In this document: positions 18,620-26,337 of the stretch, piece by piece | How the letters are laid out: each line of letters starts with the position of its first letter | Position numbering within the stretch: position 1 is the stretch's first letter | Source: Paracraurococcus sp042666655 | GTDB taxonomy: Bacteria > Pseudomonadota > Alphaproteobacteria > Acetobacterales > Acetobacteraceae | Length of the DNA: 64,000 nucleotides | Direction of reading: 5' to 3' | Assembly (NCBI RefSeq): GCF_042666655.1 | Contig: NZ_JBHTDE010000002.1 | Coordinates: 372,001 to 436,000 of the forward strand | Made by a program: the position numbers and the translations under genes | Notes under the pieces: generated by a model | Seen by the model: the letters and a program-made list of their open reading frames with translations, nothing else | Told to the model about the DNA's origin: nothing | Database searches by the model: none

Positions 18620-19219
18620 AGAACTTCATCGGCCTGCGCTGCATGGCGAGGGCCGCTGCGCCCTGGCGTCGTCCGCCCGATGACCTGTCGCGCCGGGAGT
18701 TTGCCTGCCGGCAGACCCACAGCCTGCTGGCGGCAGTTTGCTTCGGCGCCCTGGCGCACGACCTGCGCGTGTTGCTGCGGCTCGCGCGGGGCCGCGACGC
18801 CGGGCCGGCCGGGGGCGTGATCGACGGCCGCACGCTGCAGCCCATGGCCGGAAGCGGCCATCGCGCCGATCGGGACGGCGCCAGGGGGCGGAACGGCTCA
18901 AGCGGACAGACGGTGCTGGATGCGCTCGGCCACCTGCCGGCGCCGCCGAAACCATGCAGGACATCGTCGCCAAGGCCATCGAACTGGCCTTCGTCGACCA
19001 GGACTATCCTGCGCGAGCCGCCGCAGAAGCAGCGTCCGAGCACACCATCGGCATGGACATCATCGAGCCGCCCGCAGCCCGAGCTATCCTTCGGCCGGAC
19101 CAAGCGCTGCCGTCGCGCGCCCACGGTCATGGGCATCGCTCGGGACCGTCCGCGGCAGCCAATGCGTCGCCTTCGTCTGCCTATGCTCGAGCAAGGCCGC
19201 TGCGGCCCTTGGTCCCTGA
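18620..19219 (+). mobile_element. Decayed IS5-family transposase remnant
   Basis: Fragments of one transposase are spread over three frames. From about 18627 comes ARAAAPWRRPPDDLS, CFGALAHDLRVLLRLA, VIDGRTLQPMAGSGHRAD and LDALGHLPA. From about 18945, in another frame, come MQDIVAKAIELAFVDQDYP and ARAAAEAASEHTIGMD. A third frame ends CVAFVCL, then a stop at 19219. These match the order of IS5-group DDE transposases (first Asp in IDGRTL, second in AFVDQ), while the Glu region is lost. No intact ends or target duplication could be identified. The flanks 18456-18620 and 19220-19384 hold no recognisable gene. Confidence 0.75.
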
Positions 19220-19384
19220 CAGATTCCAGCGATCCCATCGCTGCAGGACTCGGGCGGCGAAGGTGACAGACACACCAAGCGCGAATGGCCTGGATCGGCA
19301 TTTTGCCGAGAAGAGCATGGCTTTTTCCGGCCGAACCAAAATCCTTCCGTTCCCAAGCGTTGCGAGGGCGATTAAGCTCTTGTC

Positions 19385-19852
19385 ATGGATGAGATCGACC
19401 GGAACCTGACCGTCGCGCTGCAACTCGACGGCAGCGCGGGGTTGGCGGAACTGGCCAAGGTCGCCGGGCTGTCCGTGTCTGCAACCGCGGAGCGGGTGAA
19501 GCGGCTGGAGGAGCGCGGCGTCATCCGCGGCTGGCGCGCCGATCTCGACCCAAACCAGGCCGGCTGCCCGCTGTTGGCGCATGTGCTGGCTGTGGTCGTA
19601 CCTGGGCGCGACGATACCGCCTTCCGCAAGGCGGTGCGGCGGGAGGAAGCGGTGCTGGAATGTCACGCCGTCACTGGCGCGTGGACCTACCTGCTGAAGT
19701 TGCGCCTGCCGGATATGGCGGCGCTCGACAGCTTTCTAAACGAGGAACTGCGCACCCTGCCGGGGGTGCAGCGGGTGGAGACGCTGCTGGCGATCGCCAC
19801 AGTCAAGGAGACCTCGATCCTGCCGGTGTCGCCGGCCGATCCGGAGGAGTGA
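19385..19852 (+). CDS. Lrp/AsnC family transcriptional regulator
   Basis: A 155-residue regulator with an N-terminal winged helix-turn-helix (LAELAKVAGLSVSATAERV, residues about 20-38, then RLEERGVIRGWRADL) and a C-terminal RAM/ASNC effector domain (ECHAVTGAWTYLLKLRLPD and the GVQRVETLLAIATVKET end). Lrp proteins form dimers to octamers and respond to amino acids. The ATG at 19385 gives the standard length. No target operon is obvious nearby, since the flanks are IS remnants. It shares architecture but limited sequence with the second Lrp gene at 56869. Confidence 0.93.
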   Translation: MDEIDRNLTVALQLDGSAGLAELAKVAGLSVSATAERVKRLEERGVIRGWRADLDPNQAGCPLLAHVLAVVVPGRDDTAFRKAVRREEAVLECHAVTGAWTYLLKLRLPDMAALDSFLNEELRTLPGVQRVETLLAIATVKETSILPVSPADPEE

Positions 19853-20165
19853 AGGACGGCTCGGGCAACAGGAATGTCGTCCGAGGCATATGCGGCGTCG
19901 GACGAGGTGGCGAAAAGCGGGTGCCGGAATTGGCCGGGAGGCTTGTCAGCACGCTTAATGCACCGTATCGGCCGGTTTCCGGCTGCCGCGGCAAGTTTCG
20001 GGCAGAGGCCGGGCGCCATGCCGTCACCGCGCAAAGCTTCCGCCAGCAACTCTGTTTGTCGGCCACCATAGCGAGGATCCACTGCCAGTCGACCTCGGGC
20101 AGCGCGGGGTGGTGCGTGGCATGGCCGCCGACCCCCGTCCAATGACACTCTGCGCGACAGGCTAA

Positions 20166-20309
20166 GTGGTGTGTTCTCAGTTTGGGCGGCTCTGGGATTT
20201 GGTGCACAAGCGCATCACCCACGACCGATGCCGCGCGACCTTCGCCATCGTCACACGGGCGATCCTGATATTGCGACGCGTTCGGGTGAATGGGGTATGT
20301 CGGTCCTAA
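20166..20309 (+). mobile_element. C-terminal remnant of an IS630-type transposase
   Basis: One frame reads GRLWDLVHKRITHDRCRATF and continues AIVTRAILILRR before a stop at 20307-20309. It resembles the C-terminal end of IS630/Tc1-type DDE transposases (LW-x-MH-x-HVTHNR-x-ATF). The rest of the transposase is missing. The remaining DNA from 19853 to 20165 shows no recognisable gene, so a decayed element probably fills this gap. Confidence 0.55.
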
Positions 20310-20317
20310 CCCCACCC

Positions 20318-20794
20318 TTACCCGAACCCACCCGCGCGGATGAAAGCTTCCTGCTCCAACGTCTCGATCGCTCCAGGACGGGCGGCACGGACCGCGGCGA
20401 TCGCCGCCTGCGGTTCCAGCCCGTAGCCCACCAGCAGGCAGGCGGCGAAGGTCCCGCTGCGGCCGAGGCCGGCGGCGCAATGCACCACCACGCGGCCACC
20501 GCCGGCCCAGACGGCGGCCAAGTGTGGCGCGATGCCGGTCCAGGCGGTCCGCGCGGCAGTGCCGGGCACCTGCATGTCGGGGATCGGCATCACGTGCCAG
20601 GCGAGGTCTGCTGCGGCGACCGCCACGGCCATCCCGGGCGGCTGCTCCGACAATATCTGCAAGGTCAACAGATCGGTGGCGCCCCAGGCGCGGATGGCGG
20701 CGAGGTCGGTCGCCAAACCGCTGCCATGACGGCCGGGAGCATGGGTGATGCCGAGGATACCGCCGCCCGGAAGCGGCAGAGGGTCGATCTTCAC
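20318..20794 (-). CDS. Dual-specificity/protein-tyrosine phosphatase family protein
   Basis: A 158-residue cysteine-based phosphatase with the P-loop HCAAGLGRSG (HCx5R) at about residues 107-116 and IPDMQVP near 76, the expected place of the general-acid loop. The compact size and loop resemble CDKN3-like and other atypical dual-specificity phosphatases rather than low-molecular-weight PTPs. It starts 10 bases downstream of the NUDIX gene stop, so the two form an operon. Substrates may be phosphoproteins or small phosphorylated molecules; the sequence does not decide. Confidence 0.88.
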   Translation of the reverse strand: MKIDPLPLPGGGILGITHAPGRHGSGLATDLAAIRAWGATDLLTLQILSEQPPGMAVAVAAADLAWHVMPIPDMQVPGTAARTAWTGIAPHLAAVWAGGGRVVVHCAAGLGRSGTFAACLLVGYGLEPQAAIAAVRAARPGAIETLEQEAFIRAGGFG

Positions 20795-20803
20795 AGAAGG
20801 CGT

Positions 20804-21253
20804 CTAGGCAGCTTGAGGAGAGACCAAACCGAGCAGCAGGCTGCCGAGGTCGCCCTCGTCCACCGCTGCGGCGGCATCTTCCAGCGTGAACCAGCGGCGC
20901 TCGCGTTCGCCCATCTCGGGCCAGCGGTCGAGCAGCGTCTCGACCTCAAGCCGGTAGATCACGACCTCGCAGGGAACGCTGACGCCATTGTCGAGCCGTT
21001 TGGCATAGGCATAGGTGCCGATCGGCGCCTTGCCGATGCGGCCGCGAATGCCTGCTTCCTCATAGGCCTCTTGTGCCGCCTGGGCTGCCGCGCTGATGCG
21101 CTTCTCGATCCAGCCTTTGGGCAAGACCCAGCGGCGGGTTTCCCGGCTGGTGACGAGCATGACGAGGGTCTCGCCGTCCTGCTGGGAAAGCGGGAGGGCG
21201 GCACACTGGCGGCAACGAGTCGAGGCGCTGCGTCTGGAAATCTTGCTCGGCAT
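20804..21253 (-). CDS. NUDIX hydrolase
   Basis: A 149-residue NUDIX-fold pyrophosphohydrolase. The NUDIX box is seen as PKGWIEKRISAAAQ followed by AAQEAYEEAGIRG at about residues 45-71; the EAYEEAGI core carries the metal-binding glutamates, although the first Glu and the Arg of the classical GX5EX7REUXEEXGU are altered, as in many DIPP-like members. The preceding RRWVLPKGW motif also matches diphosphoinositol-polyphosphate/Ap6A hydrolase relatives. Basic and Ser-rich N-terminal residues (MPSKISRRSAS) come before the fold. It is first in a two-gene unit with the phosphatase. Confidence 0.87.
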   Translation of the reverse strand: MPSKISRRSASTRCRQCAALPLSQQDGETLVMLVTSRETRRWVLPKGWIEKRISAAAQAAQEAYEEAGIRGRIGKAPIGTYAYAKRLDNGVSVPCEVVIYRLEVETLLDRWPEMGERERRWFTLEDAAAAVDEGDLGSLLLGLVSPQAA

Positions 21254-21486
21254 TGTTCAACACCACCATAACAGGGTGCGGAGCCGGGTCATACGGATGA
21301 CTTCACCTATCGTTGCCATCCGGTTGGTCCGCAATGGCGACTTGGTGCCCAAGCCATGATCGGTGGCGTCATGTTGCGCCGTTCTAATCCGTGTACCCCT
21401 TGCCATCCCATGGTTTGGCCTTCGCTAGGGCCGTTTCGTCCCTCTTGTGGCCTTTTTCCTGGTTTTCTCAACTTAAGGGGATTGGC

Positions 21487-23430
21487 CTAACCAATGACCC
21501 TGCCATCCCGCCGTACGATGGCGATCACCGAAGGTCGCGGCGGCGCGCCCTCCCTGAAGTCGGGCCATCGGGTCGAGGGACGGTCGAAGCTGCTGCCCGG
21601 ATCCTCCCCAGGATGCTGGACCGCCAAGAATATCGTACGTTCGTCGGGCGTGAAACGCGGGCCACATACCTCGGCCCCGGTGGGTGCTTGGTAGAACAGC
21701 CGGGTGAGGGCGCGGCCGGGTCCGGCGGTGTCGGCGGCATAGAGCCCGTCAGCGACGCCAGCGGTGAACGGAGAGCCATCGGTGGCTATCCAGATCCGCC
21801 CGCGGCTGTCGAATGCGCAGTTGTCAGGACACGAGAGCCAGCCTTGATCGCTAGTGGCGCGATGGTATTGGGCCCCGGCATCGATGCCGGGCTTGCCGGC
21901 GGCCAGGAAGACACTCCAGCGCGCCTCCTCGGCGGCGTGCTCGACCTTCGCGGTGCCGGCGCCGGGCGGGATGATCTCGACCACATGGCCATGGTGGTTT
22001 TCGGCGCGCGGATTGGCTGCGTCCACCTGTGCGGCCTTGCGGCGGCTGTTGTTGGTCAGCATGACATAAACCCGGCCATTGACCGGGTGGATTTCCACGT
22101 CTTCAGGCCGGTCCATCGGCGTGGCACCCAGCAGGTCGGCGGCGCGGCGCGCCTCGATCACCACGTCGCCCTGGGTGGCGAAGCCGTTGGCCGGTGTCAG
22201 CGGGCCCTGGCCCTGGACCAGCGGCAGCCAGCGCAGCGTGCCGTCGTGGTGGAACTTCGCCACATACAGCGTGCCGTCATCTAGCAGGTCGCGATTGGCG
22301 GCGCGGTCGGTCGGGTTCCAGCGCCGGCTAGTGACGAATTTGTAGACATAGTCGAATCGCTCGTCGTCGCCGGAATAGAAGACCACCCGGCCGTCGGGGT
22401 TGACCGCATGGGTGCAGCCCTCATGCTTGAAGCGGCCCAATGCGGTGCGCTTCACCGGCACGCTGTTCGGGTCGTAGGGGTCGAATTCGACCACCCAGCC
22501 GAAGCGGTTCGGCTCGTTCGGCGTGGCGTCCAGGTCGAAGCGGGCATCGAAGCGGCGCCACCCATAGACCGGGTCCTTCAGGATGCCATAGCGCTTGTAG
22601 GCGGCAGCCTGGGCGCCGGTCGTGGCGGCGTCGCCGCCAAAGGGGAGGTTGAAGTTCTCCTCACATGTCAGGACCGTACCCCAAGGCGTGTTGCCGCCCG
22701 CACAGTTGTTCATGGTGCCGCGCACCCGGGTGCCGGTCGGGTCCTCGGCGGTCTGCAACCGGGCATGGCCCGCCGCAGGGCCGCTGATCCGCATCGGCGT
22801 CTCCAGCGTGATGCGGCGGTTCCAGCGGCTGTCCCGGGCATAGGACCAGCGGCCGGCCTCGCGCCGCAGCTCGACCACCGAAAGCCCATGCGCGGCGCGT
22901 TCCACCGCGCCCTGCTCGGCGCTGGTGCGGCTGCCGGCCTGACGGCCGGCGCCGAGGTCGGGAAACATCAGGCTGGTGCTGGTGTATTCGTGGTTCACCA
23001 CGAGCAGCCCGCGGTCGCTGGCTTGGCTGCCATGCGGTAGGGGGAAGAAGTCCAGGTAGTCGTTATTGTAACCGAACTGACGTGCCTGGGCCTCGGCGGT
23101 CTGCTGCAGCGGATCGTGCTCCGGCGCATCGGGCAGGATCGGGTCGCCCCAGCGAATCACCACTTGGATCTCGTGCCCCTCGGCCACCGCGTCGCGCTGC
23201 GCCATCTGGTGGCGCAACTCGGTGAAGCCGAGCGAGGAGGGCCCACCGTTCGGGGTGTTGCCGCTGTCCTGCGCCATGGCCGGCAAGCCGGGCAGCAGCG
23301 CCGCCGCTCCGAGCAGGTCGCGGCGCGACAGCCGCGCCGCGATCAGCTCGCCGATCGGCCGGTGGGGGGCGGGGTTGCTGCCGATATCCTCGATCTCGAT
23401 CGGGTCTTCGGCGCCATCGGTCTGGGTCAT
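21487..23430 (-). CDS. PhoX family alkaline phosphatase (DUF839)
   Basis: A 647-residue secreted phosphatase of the PhoX family, which uses calcium and iron to release phosphate from organic esters under phosphate limitation. A long N-region with PIGELIAARLSRRDLLGAAALL is a twin-arginine signal. Catalytic propeller motifs are NHEYTSTSLMFP, AGGNTPWGTVLTCEENFN, EDVEIHPVNGRVYVMLTNNS and NCAFDSRGRIWIATDGS. The ATG at the complement of 23428-23430 is chosen; a GTG 36 bases upstream is possible, and neither has a strong ribosome site. No pho-box was confidently identified. Confidence 0.93.
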   Translation of the reverse strand: MTQTDGAEDPIEIEDIGSNPAPHRPIGELIAARLSRRDLLGAAALLPGLPAMAQDSGNTPNGGPSSLGFTELRHQMAQRDAVAEGHEIQVVIRWGDPILPDAPEHDPLQQTAEAQARQFGYNNDYLDFFPLPHGSQASDRGLLVVNHEYTSTSLMFPDLGAGRQAGSRTSAEQGAVERAAHGLSVVELRREAGRWSYARDSRWNRRITLETPMRISGPAAGHARLQTAEDPTGTRVRGTMNNCAGGNTPWGTVLTCEENFNLPFGGDAATTGAQAAAYKRYGILKDPVYGWRRFDARFDLDATPNEPNRFGWVVEFDPYDPNSVPVKRTALGRFKHEGCTHAVNPDGRVVFYSGDDERFDYVYKFVTSRRWNPTDRAANRDLLDDGTLYVAKFHHDGTLRWLPLVQGQGPLTPANGFATQGDVVIEARRAADLLGATPMDRPEDVEIHPVNGRVYVMLTNNSRRKAAQVDAANPRAENHHGHVVEIIPPGAGTAKVEHAAEEARWSVFLAAGKPGIDAGAQYHRATSDQGWLSCPDNCAFDSRGRIWIATDGSPFTAGVADGLYAADTAGPGRALTRLFYQAPTGAEVCGPRFTPDERTIFLAVQHPGEDPGSSFDRPSTRWPDFREGAPPRPSVIAIVRRDGRVIG

Positions 23431-23565
23431 GCTGGTACGCGCGCCTTCACTGAGCGTCTGGGGCACGACTGAGCCATCGGCGGGGCCGTGTTGTCCAGCG
23501 ACACTGGGATGACATCGGCCCGCCGTCGCATTCTGCGACGCGGCTTGCGCGGTACGCCGCGTGCG

Positions 23566-24552
23566 ATGGCGGACCGGACATCCCGGGAGGCCCCGCCATA
23601 TCTAACGTCCCCTTCCATCTCGCCAAGGCCCGCCAGCGCGGCTCCAGCCCGGCGCGTCGCCGTGCTGATTCGCCGCTACAACGAAGCGATGGCGATCCCC
23701 CGGGTGGTCGAGGCCCTCTGCTGCGCCCTGCCGAACGCCGCCATGCATATCCACGACAACTCGACCGACAAAACGGCGCCGGCGGCCCGCGCCGCCGGCG
23801 CCACGGTCCGCACCGAGCGGCAGCATGGCTTGGGCCGTGTCGTCCGTCGGAGGTTTGCCGGCATCGAGGCCGATCTATAGTCCTGGTCGATGGCGACGAC
23901 ACCCACGCCGCCGCGGCCCCGGCCATGGTGGCGCTGCTGCTGGACGACCAGCTCGACATGGTCACCGGCGCCCGGGTAACCGGGATCTAGGCCGCCTGGC
24001 GGCCCGGCCATGGCAATCGGCTGCTGACCGGCATGGTCGTCTATGTCTTCGGCGACCGGATCACCGACATGCTGTCGGGCTACCGGGTCCTCTCCCGCCA
24101 TTCCGTCAAGTCCTTCCCGGCACTCTCGGCCAGTTCCGAGACCGATTTCACTATCCATGCGCTGGAACTCAACCTGTCGGTCAGCGAGGTGCGGACCGCC
24201 TACAGGAACTGCCCCGCGGGCAGCGCCTCGAAGCTGTCGACCTTTGCCAACGGCTTCCGCCTCCTGCGGACCAGCCTGCTCTGGTGAAGGAGGAGAGACC
24301 GCTGCAATTCTTCTCGAGGGGTGCACTTGGCCTGCTGCTGTTCGGGCTCGGCCTGGCGCACCGGTGGTGCAGGAATTCCTCGAAACCGGCCGCGTCTTCC
24401 TGCCGCCGACGGCGGTACTGGCCACTGCGCTCGTTTTGCTGGCGTTCCTGCCGCAGGTCTGCGGCCTGGCGCTGGACAACGTCCCCTCGGCCAGAAGGAA
24501 GCGAAGCGGCTGGCCTTGCCTCGCCTACAAGGCGCCGGCCTGCCGACCATGA
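23566..24552 (+). pseudogene. Decayed family 2 glycosyltransferase
   Basis: A membrane-anchored GT2 enzyme broken into at least four frames. The first holds VAVLIRRYNEAMAIPRVVEA, then HDNSTDKTAPAARAAGATVR and stops at 23880. A one-base deletion then shifts to LVDGDDTHAAAAPAMV and MVTGARVTGI, followed by a nonsense TAG at 23988-23990. The same frame resumes with MLSGYRVLSRHSVKSFPALS and GSASKLSTFANGFR. LVKEERPLQFFSRGALGLLL and then VVQEFLETGRVFLPPTAVLA lie in other frames. Intact relatives transfer a sugar to a lipid carrier and end in two membrane helices, as seen here. Loss of function is certain. Confidence 0.85.
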
Positions 24553-24561
24553 GTTGCTGGC

Positions 24562-24861
24562 ATGGCCGATGAGAAGGACCAATCGCGGCGACAGACTACC
24601 GCATTGATCGAGCGCGGCATCGCACTGCGGCTGGTGCTCGGCCTGCTGCTCGGTGTGTTCGCCATCCTGAAGCCCTGGCTGATCGGCTATGGCGTGCATC
24701 TGCCGATGGCGCTGATCGTACTCGGCGTCTTCGGGAGGGTCCTCAGCTTCGGCTTTCTCGGCCTGTTCATCGGCCCGGCGCTGATCGCGGTGGCAATGAC
24801 CCTGCTGCAGGCCTGGCGGGCCGTGGCAGTGGCGCCGGACGCGGCGGCGCCTCCGGCCTGA
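24562..24861 (+). pseudogene. C-terminal stub of an AI-2E family transporter
   Basis: A 99-residue frame whose last 60 residues (LKPWLIGYGVHLPMALIVLG, then FGFLGLFIGPALIAVA and LLQAWRA) match the C-terminus of YdiK/PerM-type AI-2E permeases, which are normally about 350 residues long. The first 280 or so residues are missing and the N-terminus is unrelated, so this is most likely a truncated remnant. It follows the decayed glycosyltransferase. Expression as a small membrane protein cannot be excluded because the frame is open. Confidence 0.65.
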
Positions 24862-24870
24862 GCCGCGGCG

Positions 24871-26337
24871 TCAGGCGGGCTTCGCCCGCAGGCCAAGCAG
24901 CACCATCCAGCCGCCCGCCTTCACCTGTTCCGGCGTCCGCCCGTCCACGTCGATGCCGAGCGTCGTCGCATAATGCGCGACCGCCACGGTCAGCGCCACG
25001 TTGATATAAAGCGGCCAGGTGAAGGCCTGGGTGAGGAAGCTGCCGGAGGCGATGAAGCTGACCATCCCGGCCGGCATGGCGGCGGCGATGGCGAAGGCCG
25101 CCGGCGGCACCGCCATGCCGCCGGCCAGCGCCATGTCCATCCGCTTCAGCACCTTGAAGCTGGCCTTCAGGGTGCCGACCGTCACCATCATGAACAGCCA
25201 GAAGCCGATGAAGCCGCTTTCCGACAAAGCGGCGAACCAAGTGCTGTGCACTGCCTTGGCGATGCCCTCGAAGGTACCGAGCATCGAGGAGTAGGTGTAG
25301 TAGTTGAGCCGGTAGTTCTCGAGCCCGACGCCGAAGATCGGGTGGTCCACCGCCATCCAGAAGGCGGCTTCCCAGGCGTTGAAGCGGCCCTGCGCGCTCT
25401 CGTCCACCATGCCGGCTTCCCCGGCGCCGCCCGAGGAGCGTCCCGAAATCCCCGCCGCGGCGAACAGCCCGATTGCCCCGACGCCGCCGATGGTCAGCAG
25501 CACCACCTTCGACTTGATCACGCGCAGGCCGAACAGCCCCATGATCGACAGGATGCCGAGCAAGCCGCCGCGGCTCTGGGTACAGAGGATGGCCCAGACG
25601 ATCACGCCGAAGCCGACGACGCCGAGCGCGCGGTTGAGGAAGCCGACGCCCTTGGTGACCAGGAGCGTGACGGCGAAGGCGAGGGGGAAGAGCAACACCA
25701 GCGAGAGGTCGTTCGGGTCGCCGAGCACCGAGCCGTTGGCCCGGCCGATGGTGACCCGCGTGCCCTCCACCATCCCGATGCCTTGCAGCGCGTTGCTGAT
25801 GGCGACGACGGAGGTGGCGATGCCGGCCAGGGTGAAGCCAGCGGCGGCGATGATGAAGCGCTTCGGCGTGGTGGTCAGCCAGGCGATGGCGAAGACCATG
25901 ATGAAGATCTTGACGAAGGTGTCGGTCCAGTAGGCGATCGCCTGCGGCCGCCCGGCCGAGAAGAACATCCCCACCGTGACATGGGCAAAGAACCAGCACA
26001 GCCATTTCAGCTCCGGCCGCCAGTAGGGCTTGATGCGGCGGAAGAAGAAATGCACCGCCAGCACCGAGATTGTGCCGAGCGCCAGCATCTTCGGGATCTT
26101 GAAGGGTTCGAGGAACGGGTAGGCCTCGTGGATCCGGAAGAAGCTGAAGATGATGAAGCCGAGGCAGAGCGGGAAGGGGTCGCGCAGCGCGATCATCGCC
26201 GCGATGGGTGCCAGGCAGAGGCCGACGACGATGATCGGGTCCTTGACCGCCCACCACAGCCCGGCGATGGCCAAGGTCATCGCCAAGGCGAAGACCACCT
26301 GGCCGACCGGGTGGGTGATGGCCTCGGCCAGCTTCAT
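24871..26337 (-). CDS. O-antigen ligase / polymerase-like membrane protein
   Basis: A 488-residue inner-membrane protein with about 11-12 hydrophobic segments and the Wzy_C/ligase region: QSRGGLLGILSIMGLFGLR, a large periplasmic loop with GRFNAWEAAFWMAVDHPIFG and GVGLENYRLNYYTY, then HSTWFAALSESGFIGFWLF. This is the architecture of O-antigen ligases, O-glycosylation ligases and Wzy polymerases. The ATG overlaps the upstream DUF4091-like gene stop by four bases (ATGA), so they are translationally coupled. Resemblance to exosortase-linked O-glycosylation ligases is noted, but no exosortase is present here. Confidence 0.85.
   Translation of the reverse strand: MKLAEAITHPVGQVVFALAMTLAIAGLWWAVKDPIIVVGLCLAPIAAMIALRDPFPLCLGFIIFSFFRIHEAYPFLEPFKIPKMLALGTISVLAVHFFFRRIKPYWRPELKWLCWFFAHVTVGMFFSAGRPQAIAYWTDTFVKIFIMVFAIAWLTTTPKRFIIAAAGFTLAGIATSVVAISNALQGIGMVEGTRVTIGRANGSVLGDPNDLSLVLLFPLAFAVTLLVTKGVGFLNRALGVVGFGVIVWAILCTQSRGGLLGILSIMGLFGLRVIKSKVVLLTIGGVGAIGLFAAAGISGRSSGGAGEAGMVDESAQGRFNAWEAAFWMAVDHPIFGVGLENYRLNYYTYSSMLGTFEGIAKAVHSTWFAALSESGFIGFWLFMMVTVGTLKASFKVLKRMDMALAGGMAVPPAAFAIAAAMPAGMVSFIASGSFLTQAFTWPLYINVALTVAVAHYATTLGIDVDGRTPEQVKAGGWMVLLGLRAKPA

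Noticed and set aside
16920..19301. A 793-codon open frame on the minus strand
   Set aside because: It lies antisense to the YfgM-like and bamB genes, is rich in Arg, Gly and Pro as expected for a shadow frame in G+C-rich DNA, and has no recognisable domain.
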